The translations under genes were made by a program, and so were the position numbers. A DNA stretch of 64,000 nt, taken from Mucilaginibacter tolerans. GTDB taxonomy: Bacteria; Bacteroidota; Bacteroidia; Sphingobacteriales; Sphingobacteriaceae. This document shows, in pieces, positions 9,468 to 18,379 of this stretch; position 1 is the first letter of the stretch, and every line of letters begins with the position of its first letter. Location: the NCBI RefSeq assembly GCF_030519375.1, contig NZ_JAUMKB010000011.1, positions 124,001 through 188,000 on the forward strand, given 5' to 3'. A model generated the notes under the pieces. That model searched no databases and was not told where the DNA came from. It was given only the letters and a program-made list of their open reading frames with translations.

Positions 9468-10136
9468 TTAGTTGGCTTTCCCTTTGTTATTCTTCCACCA
9501 TTCCCAACTATACGAATTCATATCAAATCCTTGCAGATAAGAAATCTTCCAGTTGCCATTATCTTTTACCGCTCTTACCTTAAAATTTAAATCGTCGCCC
9601 CAATTCCATTTAAAGCTCGCTTCGTTATTATTGATTTTGATGTCTTTCAATTTTATGATTTTCCAGTAATCATTAACCGGAGTATCCTGACAATCGCACC
9701 AATCGTCTACATCATCTCCAAAAGTTGAAAGTTCTCCGTCGGGCCACAATGAGGAGCCATCTTTCAATTCCTTATCCATACGTACCGCAATCTTACGGTA
9801 ATCGTTAAGGAAACTATCTGCAAATATTCCCGTCTCTTTAAGTTCCTCAACCGCTTTTTCATTTTCTGCCAGATCAATACCTGTATATAATGTGTCTTTA
9901 GGATTACTTTTTGTTGGTTTAAATCCATCATGTTTCATGGTATCAGTTACGTGCCATTTGTAAAGTTTTCTGACCAGAAGCGTTAGCTGGATGCTGTCTT
10001 GATTTGCAGTTGAAACAGTTAGACTGTTATCAGCAGTAGTTTTAACCGTATCTGTATGACTAGATTGTTTGTTGCTTTTACATCCGTTTAACAACAGTAA
10101 GCATAAAAGTGATAAGAAAATTGCGGAGCGTAGCAT
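9468..10136 (-). CDS. Lipoprotein of unknown function (DUF3828-like)
   Basis: The 222-residue product has a lipoprotein signal with a lipobox at LLLNGC (Cys19), so it is probably anchored in the periplasm or outer membrane. After a Ser/Thr-rich linker it has a compact alpha+beta region with a LVRKLYKWH segment, a DDVDDWCDCQD cysteine pair and a C-terminal strand set ending NGNWKISYLQGF. This pattern (Y/W-rich start, then KVRAVKDNGNWKI) resembles small NTF2-like or DUF3828 proteins, but I cannot assign a family securely. It is convergent with the sigma gene and not clearly in an operon with the serine hydrolase, whose stop lies 282 bases upstream of its start in the opposite sense. No function can be given. 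Confidence 0.75.
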   Translation of the reverse strand: MLRSAIFLSLLCLLLLNGCKSNKQSSHTDTVKTTADNSLTVSTANQDSIQLTLLVRKLYKWHVTDTMKHDGFKPTKSNPKDTLYTGIDLAENEKAVEELKETGIFADSFLNDYRKIAVRMDKELKDGSSLWPDGELSTFGDDVDDWCDCQDTPVNDYWKIIKLKDIKINNNEASFKWNWGDDLNFKVRAVKDNGNWKISYLQGFDMNSYSWEWWKNNKGKAN

Positions 10137-10418
10137 AAAGAGGTTTAGTATTCTATAATAATGCGAATATAGAAAATAACACCTTTAATTAAGTTGAAAG
10201 CATTTGCCTGAAGTCCTTAAATGGTTCGATGCCTCATGCTAACGGAATATTCCAGCCTTTAATCGACACATATTCATCTTTCGTCGATTATATTTTCATC
10301 GGTCCCTTATTCAAACTACTTTTAGGTGCAGTGATTAAGCTCTCATTTAATCATATGTGATAAGGTTCCTCTAAAAATAACAATCCATTACGCACTACTG
10401 GCTTTAATCAATAGGATA

Positions 10419-11540
10419 TTATTGCTTGATTGCATTGAATATGCCATCGGCCAAACCACTAAGTTTACCATAGCTGGTTTCATCGTTTTCATTAGACAAT
10501 AATACAATGCCAGTGTTGAGTTCAGGATAAAGGATGATATAGCTGCAAAATCCGTAAGTGCCACCATCCGTCCATATTTGACTGTAGCCATCATCATATT
10601 TATAAATCAGCCAATTCAGCCCAATAGAATAGACATCCGGGGAAACTAATTTTTCATGAGACAATTGTATAGCGGAATCTTTGGGATTTAATTGAAGGTG
10701 TATAAACTTCAGCATATCCTTTGTAGTCGAGGTCAAACCCCCGCTTCCTGAGAGCGTTGGCGAACTGAAGAAAGGAATAGCATTTCCTTTCTTGTCATAA
10801 CCATGTGCGGCTAATCCAGATAATGATCCAGGCGACTGATAGGTTGTCCGGTTCATACCAAGCGGTTTTAGGACATAGTTCTTTACTAACTCAGAATAGG
10901 GTATTTGATAAACGTTTTCGAGAATAAACGACAGCAATTGAATGGCTGTGTTATTGTGCCTGGCCTTTGTACCGGGAATAGTATCCAGCTTTACCTGGTG
11001 CAGGGCATCAAAAAAGGCCTGTCTGTTGTAAAGTGAAAAGATTTTGCGCCGCAAAATCTTTATGGAATCAGGTGGTGTGCCGGGATTTGCCTCTGGTATG
11101 ATAAGCAGGTTTTCAGGTAAAGCCGATGTCGTGCTTGCCAGATCTTTTAGCCTGATCGGCCTTCCCTGGTATTCCAGGTTTTGATAGTTACCTTTTAAAT
11201 ATTTTCGTATATCATCATCCAGGTTGACTTTTTTTTCGAGAACAGCATGCGCTAGTATCAAACTAATAAATGTCTTGGATATGGAGCCAATTGCATAAAC
11301 CGTTTGATCAGACGGCAAAATGCGCTTACCTTTTTCAATTGAGCCAAAGTTGTAGGAGTAGTCTTTACCATTATAAAACAGGCCGATAGAAAGACCTACT
11401 GATTGCGGGGCTTTCATATAGGCGGTACCCAACCGGCTTACCAGCGTGTCAGGGTTGATCTTTTTGATTCGATGACTGGATTGCGCTAACGCCGAACCGG
11501 TAGCTATAATTAAAAAAATCAGGCCGAAAAGATATCTCAT
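10419..11540 (-). CDS. Serine hydrolase of the beta-lactamase/penicillin-binding-protein-like family
   Basis: The 373-residue protein has a signal peptide (about 1-19, cleavage after ALA) and a class C beta-lactamase-like fold. The nucleophile motif is SISK, Ser86 and Lys89. The second motif, YxN in classical members, appears here as ARHNN with a histidine in place of the tyrosine region, and the third (KTG/HTG) appears as GGT in DGGTYGFCSY. These changes are common in periplasmic esterases and D-aminopeptidase-like members rather than in antibiotic beta-lactamases. It is probably an exported esterase or peptidase; the substrate is unknown. It lies alone, with the IS element directly upstream of its promoter region. 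Confidence 0.88.
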   Translation of the reverse strand: MRYLFGLIFLIIATGSALAQSSHRIKKINPDTLVSRLGTAYMKAPQSVGLSIGLFYNGKDYSYNFGSIEKGKRILPSDQTVYAIGSISKTFISLILAHAVLEKKVNLDDDIRKYLKGNYQNLEYQGRPIRLKDLASTTSALPENLLIIPEANPGTPPDSIKILRRKIFSLYNRQAFFDALHQVKLDTIPGTKARHNNTAIQLLSFILENVYQIPYSELVKNYVLKPLGMNRTTYQSPGSLSGLAAHGYDKKGNAIPFFSSPTLSGSGGLTSTTKDMLKFIHLQLNPKDSAIQLSHEKLVSPDVYSIGLNWLIYKYDDGYSQIWTDGGTYGFCSYIILYPELNTGIVLLSNENDETSYGKLSGLADGIFNAIKQ

Positions 11541-11616
11541 GATTTGTATTTAAGTTCAATCTATACACTAATCGTGTTCCAAACTATTATATCACTGATA
11601 ATAAATGTTTTATGAG

Positions 11617-11720
11617 ATTATGGATACTGCGCGTTGCATCAAAAGCGTACAGTTAACGTACGCATTCGCTCATAGTCTATACGTATTCCCATACTAATAT
11701 ACAGTGTGCAGTATCATAAT
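11617..11720 (-). ncRNA. Structured element downstream of the IS110 transposase (candidate bridge RNA)
   Basis: In the non-coding flank after the transposase an outer inverted repeat (arms 11617-11630 and 11708-11720, one bulged G) encloses two smaller hairpins: GCGTAC/GTACGC at 11645-11663 and GTAT/ATAC near 11691-11702. Stem, two internal loops and terminal hairpins are what bridge RNAs of IS110-family elements look like, and in the IS1111 branch they lie downstream of the transposase. It could also be a regulatory structure of the serine hydrolase promoter. No covariation check was possible. Confidence 0.35.
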
Positions 11721-11861
11721 TAACAAGCTAATATTGTTACTTTATAAAAACAAGTTTCCTCTGCGTTCTCGAAGAACAAGCCTGGATTCTGAATATGATA
11801 TTGGCAACTTAGGTGACAGACTTTTTATTCTAAAACCTTATTCGTCCTTTTACTTTCTTAA

Positions 11862-13122
11862 TTATACATTCGATGGCCATAGTTGCCCTGCTCTTTTAAA
11901 GGCAGCGAACTTGGCCTGTAAGTCAAAATAATGGGCTACGCCCTTTTCCTGGTAGTGAGTTAATGTTTCCAGTGTTTTATACACTACCTTCAATATTCTT
12001 CTAGCCACTGCTACTATAGCTTTCTGTGCTTTCATACGTTTTCGCATACGTTCAAATAAGGCATGCCAATAGGAATCTTTAACCCGAACTGCTGCCCACG
12101 GCGCTGACAATTGATGTTTTTAAATAGCTATTGCCTTTTTTAACTGAAGTATCATGCCTTTTACCGGCACTTTCATTATTGCCCGGTGCCAAACCGCACC
12201 ATGCAGTAAAATGATCCGCCGTAGGAAACCGGCTCATATCTTTTCCAGCCTCACTCAAAATAGTCTGCGCTGATTTATGGGCAATGCCAGTAATGGTATC
12301 AAGAGATTCAAATGCCACAGCATAATGTTTGCTGACAATATCACCAATGATATCCTCTAATGCATCAATCTGTTTTTGAACGTGGTCAAAATCCTGTAAT
12401 AACATTTGCAATTGCATCTTATGATGCTGCTCCAGCGTACCCTCAAGTGCCAGCATCATGTCATCACGCTTGTTTTTGGCTCTTCCGCGCGAACAGTTTG
12501 CCAGTTGAATCTTATCGGTAACACCAACAGCAAGTAACCGAATAATGTCCATTGCAGTTTTCGTGCGAATAGAACTGATCACTGAACGAAGTTTGATATT
12601 ATTACTTTCAAGGATCTTCCACAGCCTGTTTTGAGTCTTATTCTGTTGTCTTGTATAAAACAGACGGCTACGACAAAAGTCCCGCAAAACACGTTGCTCA
12701 GAAGTAGGCATAAAACTGGCGCGAACTAACCCATGCAGTAAGAGAGTGCAAAGCCAGCGTGCATCTTTCTTGTCCGTTTTACGCTTTGGAATTTGCTTGA
12801 TATGGGTAGGATTAGCAACGGTTACTGATATTCCGACTTCAGTAAGTATCGTGTATAAACTCATCCAATAAATGCCTGTACTTTCCATCAGGCAATGTTC
12901 GACTTGATTGCTTTGAAGCCAATCTTTTACTTTGTGAAGTTCACAAGTAAAAGTTCCAAACTCCATAAGTTCCTGTTCGCTGCCATCTTTGCATGAGATA
13001 AAGCCGACGATCTTTTCTTTGTGCATATCAAGGCCACAGGCTTTATCCAATTGTGGCGCGATGTTCACATCTCTGTTTGTTTGCTGTTTCATAAATATCC
13101 TCCATGTATCTACGAAAGACAT
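11862..13122 (-). pseudogene. IS110-family transposase broken by a one-base frameshift
   Basis: The first frame (13122 to 12079) carries the RuvC-like DEDD domain with Asp32, Glu80, Asp117 and Asp120 (GLDMHKE, LMESTGIYW, KTDKKDA) and the C-terminal domain with the conserved serine in NNESAGK (Ser318). It goes off frame at about 12098 (SIVSA followed by VGSSSG and stop). The continuation, WAAVRVKDSYWHA and an Arg/Lys-rich helix end, is in the next frame to 11862. Removing one base near 12098 restores SA-WAAVR, the usual IS110 sequence, so this is a +1 insertion, an error, or, less likely, programmed frameshifting. The start may be the internal MKQQ at 13092. Without the end of the serine-recombinase-like domain the protein should be inactive. 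Confidence 0.8.
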
Positions 13123-13158
13123 TTTTATGAGCCTGGGTGTTTTGTTTATTCATCTCAC

Positions 13159-13216
13159 TTAGGTTTAAAGCGCCAAGCTGCAAGAGCGCGGGGCTTTATA
13201 ATTTTACCAAACCTAA
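13159..13216. repeat. Inverted repeat upstream of the IS110 transposase, touching the BASS stop codon
   Basis: TTAGGTTT (13159-13166) and AAACCTAA (13209-13216) are exact inverse complements 42 bases apart and enclose a weaker AAAGC/GCTTT hairpin. It may be the element end, or the terminator of the eight-gene operon whose last stop codon (13213-13215) it contains. Confidence 0.5.
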
Positions 13217-14316
13217 ATTGAAAGAGGCGATTCTTTTTCCTTGAGCGGTTTTCGGTGCCAGTAATTGGCGAGTAATGATCCGGTGGTGTTCATAAGCGGG
13301 CCAAATACAGCAGGAGCGAGGCCAACAGTAGCGATTTTCCCCATTGCTTTTGCCAGCCCCGATGCAAGGCCTGCATTTTGCATTCCTACCTCAATGGCCA
13401 TCGTACGGCAATCGCGTTCGGACATTTTGAATAACCTTCCTGACCAGTAGCCAAATGTGTACCCAAGCAAATTATGGATCAATACCAGTAAAACCAACAA
13501 GCCGCCAATATTGAGGAGGCTATCCCTGCCCGCAGCAGTAATAATGACGATGATAAACGCTATGCCGAACATTGACACCAGCGGCATCAGCTTTTCCAGC
13601 CATGAGGCGCGTTTGAGTAAATATTTGTTGAAGAGAATACCTGCACCAATAGGTATGATCACGATTTTTATGATATCCCACATCATCGCCAACGCGTCTA
13701 TTTTGATAAATGCCCCGCCAAGCAATTTCATCAATAAAGGCGTAATAAACGGGGCTAATGAGGTGGAAACCGCGGTTATGGTGATTGACAATGCCAGGTT
13801 AGCTTTAGCCAGGTATGACATCACATTTGAAGCCATGCCATTTGGTGAGCAGCCTACAAGGATTATCCCCGCAGCAATTTCGGGTGGGAAGTGGCTTAAT
13901 TTAGCCAGGGTAAAGCCAAGCAGCGGCATTATGATAAAATGGCTGCCGACGCCTATAAACACCCCTTTGGGCATTTTAATTACACCAGCAAAATCGTTTA
14001 AACCCATCGAAGTGCCCATGCCGAACATAATGATTTGCAGCAATGGCGTAATTAATCCGGAGAGCTTAAAGCCGTTTACCTGTACAAAGTATTGTGGATA
14101 ATACAAAGCTGTTGTTACTGCACCGAAAATGATGAGTGTGTACGAAAAGCCTTTGAGTAATACCGATCCCCGACATGCAATAGCCAGGATGATAAAGAAT
14201 GCTATAATAAAGTAGCCTGAATGGGCAATGCCATCCTGGAAAATGAGCCATATTGCTCCGAGAAGACACAACGCCGCAATGCCACCTAAGATCTTATAAA
14301 TTATGCTGTTTTTCAA
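13213..14316 (-). CDS. BASS-family sodium-dependent transporter (bile acid:sodium symporter fold)
   Basis: The 367-residue product is a membrane protein with about ten hydrophobic segments and the SBF-domain signature GCSPNGMASNVMSYLAKANL in the crossover region, plus AIEVGMQNAGLASGLA near the end, both diagnostic of BASS transporters. Family members take up bile acids, pyruvate, other keto acids, pantothenate or similar anions with sodium. It is the last gene of the minus-strand operon that starts at 21660, 25 bases after the RraA-like gene. In that setting a role in importing a small keto acid made in the periplasm is likely; bile acids are not. The N-terminus (first about 75 residues) has extra hydrophobic segments compared with short bacterial BASS proteins. 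Confidence 0.9.
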   Translation of the reverse strand: MKNSIIYKILGGIAALCLLGAIWLIFQDGIAHSGYFIIAFFIILAIACRGSVLLKGFSYTLIIFGAVTTALYYPQYFVQVNGFKLSGLITPLLQIIMFGMGTSMGLNDFAGVIKMPKGVFIGVGSHFIIMPLLGFTLAKLSHFPPEIAAGIILVGCSPNGMASNVMSYLAKANLALSITITAVSTSLAPFITPLLMKLLGGAFIKIDALAMMWDIIKIVIIPIGAGILFNKYLLKRASWLEKLMPLVSMFGIAFIIVIITAAGRDSLLNIGGLLVLLVLIHNLLGYTFGYWSGRLFKMSERDCRTMAIEVGMQNAGLASGLAKAMGKIATVGLAPAVFGPLMNTTGSLLANYWHRKPLKEKESPLSI

Positions 14317-14341
14317 CTGTTTTAATTTAGGTTGTGATTTA

Positions 14342-15271
14342 CTACCAGGTGCGTTTTTCCATAAAAGAGTCTAACTGCGCCCGGGTCATTTTCCCTTTCT
14401 GCGGGTTTTGTTCCAGCCACTTCATGAATGATTCCCTGAGCTTGTTGCTCCACTGACTATCAATTTCACCGGTAGAAAATGTGCCCGCTTTAAGCATAGC
14501 ATGACTGAACTCGTCGCGTAGCGCTACAAACTCTGATGTGGCTACTACCTTTTCGGCAAGATGTGCAGGAATAAAAAGCACACCTTCCTTTTGAGCTATT
14601 ACTAAATCGCCAGGCAAAACAATGGCATGACCGATACGGATAGGTGTATTAAGCCCCATTAATACCATTTCTTCCAGATAGGATGGGTCGAAGTCGCGCA
14701 CAAAAGCATTAAATCCCGGAATAGCCCTTAACCCCTGTAGATCACGTGCCGAACCTTCAAAGATGACCCCATTGCCGGATTTATTGAATATGGAGTTGCC
14801 CAGATTATCACCGATCAAAGTGCCGCCTCGTACCTTGCCAAAGCCATCGGCTACATACACATCGCCCTTAACCAATTGATCTATCGGCCAGGAGTTGGTA
14901 TTGCCTTTTCGCCCTTGTTTGGTACCTCGTTCTTTAATGTTCTTCTCTACATCCGGGCGGCTTGGCATATACATGGCAGTAACCACGCGGCCAACAACAG
15001 GAATCGTATCGTTAACCAATTTCCAGCCACCTTCAAACTGGTTGCTGTAGCCTTCATTTTTCAATACCGTCCAGGCATCCTCTATGCTGATTTTTTTTGC
15101 CCTTTCAACTATCTCGTCCGGAACTTTTGGCCTTCCGTCAGCAAAGCGTTCTCCTTTCCATTCAGAGGTATAAAAGATCAGCTCATCCCTCGAAATGGTT
15201 TGTGCCTTGACAGAAAGCCCGCTGCCAATATTTATGATCAATACTAATAGTAGTAGCTTATAATATCTCAT
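14342..15271 (-). CDS. RraA-family protein (HMG/CHA-aldolase fold) with signal peptide
   Basis: The 309-residue product has an N-terminal signal peptide (hydrophobic 5-22, cleavage near KAQ). The core at about 60-250 has the RraA/MenG-like fold: GKVRGGTLIGDNLG (147-160) and the R-D pair at Arg176-Asp177 in GSARDLQGL, which are the substrate and metal-binding elements of 4-hydroxy-4-methyl-2-oxoglutarate/oxaloacetate aldolases. The acidic residue that usually follows two positions after R-D is not evident. The length is about 90 residues above RraA. A role in RNase E inhibition is unlikely because the protein is exported. Ten bases separate it from the amidohydrolase gene upstream, so it is cotranscribed and probably cleaves a 2-keto acid. 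The aldolase reaction is inference. Confidence 0.85.
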   Translation of the reverse strand: MRYYKLLLLVLIINIGSGLSVKAQTISRDELIFYTSEWKGERFADGRPKVPDEIVERAKKISIEDAWTVLKNEGYSNQFEGGWKLVNDTIPVVGRVVTAMYMPSRPDVEKNIKERGTKQGRKGNTNSWPIDQLVKGDVYVADGFGKVRGGTLIGDNLGNSIFNKSGNGVIFEGSARDLQGLRAIPGFNAFVRDFDPSYLEEMVLMGLNTPIRIGHAIVLPGDLVIAQKEGVLFIPAHLAEKVVATSEFVALRDEFSHAMLKAGTFSTGEIDSQWSNKLRESFMKWLEQNPQKGKMTRAQLDSFMEKRTW

Positions 15272-15281
15272 TTAATTTAGA

Positions 15282-16574
15282 TTAATGGGTTTCTCCTTTT
15301 GATGCGTCCTGTTTGTTTTGGGTGACTTTTCTTGGCGGATAAATAGGGTTGGCTATGCCGTTGAGGTCGTACACTATTTTGCCTGCCCTGATCGTCAATT
15401 CGCATTGTAATTTTTTGTCAGTTTCTACCTTATAACCGGTATAATCAAATAAACCGAATTTTCCGTTGACGATGTCCAATACAGCCACATCTGCACAAGA
15501 GCCTACCGACAAATTGCCCAATTCTTCGTGTTTTATTTCTTTCGCCGGGTTTGATGTGCTGGCCTGTATAACATCGTGCAAAGGCATGCCAATTGCTAAG
15601 AATTTGTTCATACAGGTAAGCATGTCCTTCATGGCATCGTTCATGCTGTTAACGTGAATATCAGTACTGATAGAGTTTGGGAAAAAGCCTTCTTTGGCTG
15701 CGGGTAATGCCTGTGAGTAAGCAAAACTGATGTTGCCATAACCCACATCGAAAATGATCCCGCGTTTTCGGGCCTGATACACAAATGGTTTTACTTTGTT
15801 GGTTTGCAGATCAACAATATACTCCCTGCTGCCCAACTGCCCGAAACAGTGGGTGAAAATATCTCCCGGCCGCAGGTGTTTTAAAAATAGCTCTTCAATG
15901 GGCAATGGTGGTTTGCTTCCCCCGAAATCAATCATCGCCGGGATTCCTCCTGCCAATGTTCCGGCTTCCACGGCACGGTCCGCAGGGGTCCAGTCGTGGC
16001 CTTCATAGTGTGCCAATTTGATGCCTACTATAATGTCCTTGTACTTTTTGGCGACAAGAGCAGTCATTTTCGGATCCATGTCGTTCAGATTTTGCTCATA
16101 TCCGCCACGCATACCCTCGCCAACAATATTTAAAAATGCCAATACACGCGTTTTTGAAACATCAATAGTTTGCGATTTGAATGCCGGGAAAGTTCTCCAG
16201 CCAGAGCTCCCAGCGTCCACAACCGTTGTTACGCCATTGCGAAAGGTAAACCCATCTGGTGCAATGGCCAGATTGCCATTTTCATATTGATGATCGGGTT
16301 CTGTACCATAAAAATCATGCGTATGAATATCTAACAGACCAGGTACAACATACATGCCCTTTGCATCCACTACTTGTATTCCCTGTTTAGGATCAATATC
16401 CATTGAGACAAGCGTTATTTTTCCACCGCTAATGGCAACATCCATGACCGCATCTATGTCATTTTTAGGATCGATCACATGCCCGCCTTTAATGACAATA
16501 TCATAGGTTTGCGCAACAGAAACCTGGCTGAGCAAACCCAGCAGGAAGAGCATTAAGAAAAAGCGTTTTCGCAT
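15282..16574 (-). CDS. Exported amidohydrolase/deacetylase-family metallohydrolase
   Basis: The 430-residue product starts with a clear signal peptide (cleavage after SVAQ). Metal ligands of the amidohydrolase superfamily are visible: His84 and His86 in DIHTH, a probable carbamylated Lys186 in GIKLAHYEGHDW, His242 in FTHCFGQ and Asp305 in STDIH. It matches the EF_0837-type subfamily, annotated as amidohydrolase/deacetylase, which in other bacteria lies next to a SelA-like PLP enzyme, as it does here (16635). That pairing supports a shared pathway. In this operon it could remove an N-acyl group from an amino-sugar acid. The reaction is not shown by sequence alone; a cyclic amide or carbamoyl substrate is an alternative. 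Confidence 0.88.
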   Translation of the reverse strand: MRKRFFLMLFLLGLLSQVSVAQTYDIVIKGGHVIDPKNDIDAVMDVAISGGKITLVSMDIDPKQGIQVVDAKGMYVVPGLLDIHTHDFYGTEPDHQYENGNLAIAPDGFTFRNGVTTVVDAGSSGWRTFPAFKSQTIDVSKTRVLAFLNIVGEGMRGGYEQNLNDMDPKMTALVAKKYKDIIVGIKLAHYEGHDWTPADRAVEAGTLAGGIPAMIDFGGSKPPLPIEELFLKHLRPGDIFTHCFGQLGSREYIVDLQTNKVKPFVYQARKRGIIFDVGYGNISFAYSQALPAAKEGFFPNSISTDIHVNSMNDAMKDMLTCMNKFLAIGMPLHDVIQASTSNPAKEIKHEELGNLSVGSCADVAVLDIVNGKFGLFDYTGYKVETDKKLQCELTIRAGKIVYDLNGIANPIYPPRKVTQNKQDASKGETH

Positions 16575-16634
16575 CTTTCAGCTAATAATTACAATAATTT
16601 GGTTTATAACTGGTCTATTGGTAAGGCCATAAAT

Positions 16635-17846
16635 TTATACAGCTTGCTGCAGTATGGACTTTACTCTTCCGGCTACAATATCCACCTGATCTGGCCGCAA
16701 AAGCACCACGCCAACGGTCAGATAATCTTTTCCTCCATTAGCCACAATACTTGGCGTCCCGCTCTTTAATGCGGTAACCACTTGCTCAGGTTTTATCTTG
16801 ATCTTACTTTCATCCCAGGTCACCCGAAGACTTGGGAATGCATTAGCCGGCCCCGGATCAACCACAGTTTCGGTTTTTACCGTTTGTACAGTTTCTAACT
16901 GCGAGCCGATACGTTTAGCGCGATCTAACCAATCCTGCCATTCTTTTTTATGGTCTCTTTCCAGGTAAGCTTTCAATGCAGCATACATACCAAACATCTC
17001 TTCCTTGTTCACCTTCATTGGCCGGCCAATCGGCGCCTCATTGGGACTATGATTTAACCTTGCAGCTGTAATCAAGTCTTTACGTCCGAAGAGTAAACCA
17101 GCACTTTGCGGGCCGCGAATCATTTTCCCGCCCGAAAAAGTAACCAGGTCGAAACCTATCTTTTGATATTTGAACAGGTTCTCTACAGGCGGGACGTCGG
17201 CAGCAGCGTCCAGCATACTAGGAATATTATGCTTTTTTGCTATAGCAACAAAATCCTCGTGTGTGACACTGTGTTTCCCGGCAGCGTTGAAGAATAAAGC
17301 TATGACAGTTCTTTCGTTGAAGGCTTTCTCCATCTCATCGTTACCTTCAACCTCAATAATTTTCGCTCCTGTTGTGGTTACAGCCTGATCGAAGAGGTAT
17401 CTATGCGTTTTCTGCATGATCACCTCGGGCCGTGGTCCGGGCAGGTTGGGCAGTAGTTTGATTTTTTCGTGATCTGTACCCGTGATGGCTGCGGCTGTAC
17501 CCAATACGATGGCACAAGCAGCACCCGAAGTAACCATAGCCGATTCAACATGCAGCAATTCGGCAATTTTTGCGCCTACCTTATCCTGCAACTCGTACAT
17601 GTTGGCAAAATCGTGCGATGTGGAATTGATTGCCTCCAGTACTTCAGGAAGCATCAGCGAACCTGACAAAAATGTCATGGTTACGGATGCGTTAATCACC
17701 GGCGTAACACCAAGCTCTGCAAACAGGTCGCGTGTTGACTTTTGTGGGGTAGGAGTATCGGTTATTCCGATTGCGGATGCTTTGCTTATAAAACCACCTG
17801 ACAACGGCAATAAGGTGAGGCCTTTTAATATGTCTCTGCGTTTCAT
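16635..17846 (-). CDS. SelA-like PLP-dependent enzyme with probable Tat signal
   Basis: The 403-residue protein belongs to the SelA/D-glucosaminate-6-phosphate ammonia-lyase (DgaE) group of fold-type I PLP enzymes. The PLP lysine is Lys241 in TFSGGKMIRGPQSAG and the pyridine-nitrogen aspartate is Asp213 in MLDAAAD. The N-terminus, MKRRDILKGL followed by a hydrophobic stretch to SKASA, is a twin-arginine-type signal, which would export the enzyme folded with its cofactor. It is not a selenocysteine synthase: no tRNA-Sec, SelB or SelD is near, and the SelA N-terminal domain is missing. With RidA 12 bases upstream and an amidohydrolase 60 bases downstream, a 2-amino-acid sugar dehydratase/ammonia lyase is the best guess. 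Confidence 0.85.
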   Translation of the reverse strand: MKRRDILKGLTLLPLSGGFISKASAIGITDTPTPQKSTRDLFAELGVTPVINASVTMTFLSGSLMLPEVLEAINSTSHDFANMYELQDKVGAKIAELLHVESAMVTSGAACAIVLGTAAAITGTDHEKIKLLPNLPGPRPEVIMQKTHRYLFDQAVTTTGAKIIEVEGNDEMEKAFNERTVIALFFNAAGKHSVTHEDFVAIAKKHNIPSMLDAAADVPPVENLFKYQKIGFDLVTFSGGKMIRGPQSAGLLFGRKDLITAARLNHSPNEAPIGRPMKVNKEEMFGMYAALKAYLERDHKKEWQDWLDRAKRIGSQLETVQTVKTETVVDPGPANAFPSLRVTWDESKIKIKPEQVVTALKSGTPSIVANGGKDYLTVGVVLLRPDQVDIVAGRVKSILQQAV

Positions 17847-17858
17847 TTTACTTCTCTA

Positions 17859-18320
17859 TTAAATATAAGCCATACAATCCATTTCAACCAGCGAGTTGCC
17901 CGGTACGCCGCCTTTGGCTACAGCAACTGTAGTACGAACGGGAGGGTTTTTACCAAAACGGCCTTTATAAACTTCATTCATGCCCTGGTAGTTGGCTATA
18001 TCATTCAGGAAGACAGTTACTTTAAGCACTTTCTCCATCGAAGAGCCGGCTTTTATCAGTTCTTTTTCAAGCTCTTTTAGTACGATCTCGGTGTGAGCTT
18101 TGATCTCGAATGGTTCAACATGGGCGCCTTTTCCGGCAACAAAAACAAGGTTACCCAATTTGGTTGAGCCTGAAAATAGCGGCACATCCTGGAACGTGGT
18201 TACGTTGTTCACTACTTTTTCTTCAGCAGGTGCAGCTACGGCATCTTTGCTTATTCCGAGAACTGATAAACCAGCAACTGAAGCCAGTATTTTTTTCAGA
18301 ACAGATCTTCTTTTTTCCAT
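17859..18320 (-). CDS. RidA/YjgF-family enamine/imine deaminase with probable Tat signal
   Basis: The 153-residue product consists of a N-terminal signal (MEKRRSVLKK followed by a hydrophobic segment ending AVAAP, residues 1-31) and a complete RidA domain of about 122 residues. The catalytic arginine is Arg129 in NPPVRTTVAV and the C-terminal glutamate is Glu146 in SLVEMDCMAYI; GNLVFVAGKGA is the usual early strand. RidA hydrolyses reactive enamine or imine products of PLP enzymes and is normally cytosolic; here two arginines before the hydrophobic stretch point to Tat export. It directly precedes the SelA-like PLP enzyme (12 bases), the expected source of its substrate. Export is inferred from the N-terminus. 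Confidence 0.88.
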   Translation of the reverse strand: MEKRRSVLKKILASVAGLSVLGISKDAVAAPAEEKVVNNVTTFQDVPLFSGSTKLGNLVFVAGKGAHVEPFEIKAHTEIVLKELEKELIKAGSSMEKVLKVTVFLNDIANYQGMNEVYKGRFGKNPPVRTTVAVAKGGVPGNSLVEMDCMAYI

Positions 18321-18379
18321 GTTGTTTTAAGTTTGGTAATCGTATATGAAGTGTTTGTTTTTCTTATTTGATGTATAAA

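Larger units (their letters stand above)
11617..13216 (-). mobile_element. IS110-family (IS1111-like) insertion sequence, approximate limits
   Basis: The limits are estimates: the left one is the outer hairpin downstream of the transposase and the right one an inverted repeat, TTAGGTTT at 13159-13166 and AAACCTAA at 13209-13216. IS110 elements lack clear terminal inverted repeats and usually make no target duplication, so ends cannot be read directly. The element sits between the serine hydrolase gene and the stop codon of the BASS transporter gene; the right repeat overlaps that stop. The transposase is frameshifted, so this copy is probably not autonomous. Confidence 0.6.

Noticed and set aside
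10419..11540. Antibiotic-type class C beta-lactamase
   Set aside because: The second and third active-site motifs depart from the YxN and KTG patterns; a general serine hydrolase is the safer call.
14342..15271. RraA as an RNase E inhibitor
   Set aside because: The protein has a signal peptide, so it cannot act on a cytoplasmic RNase.
16635..17846. SelA (selenocysteine synthase) reading of the PLP enzyme
   Set aside because: No tRNA-Sec, SelB or SelD nearby, an export signal is present, and the neighbours are sugar-acid enzymes.
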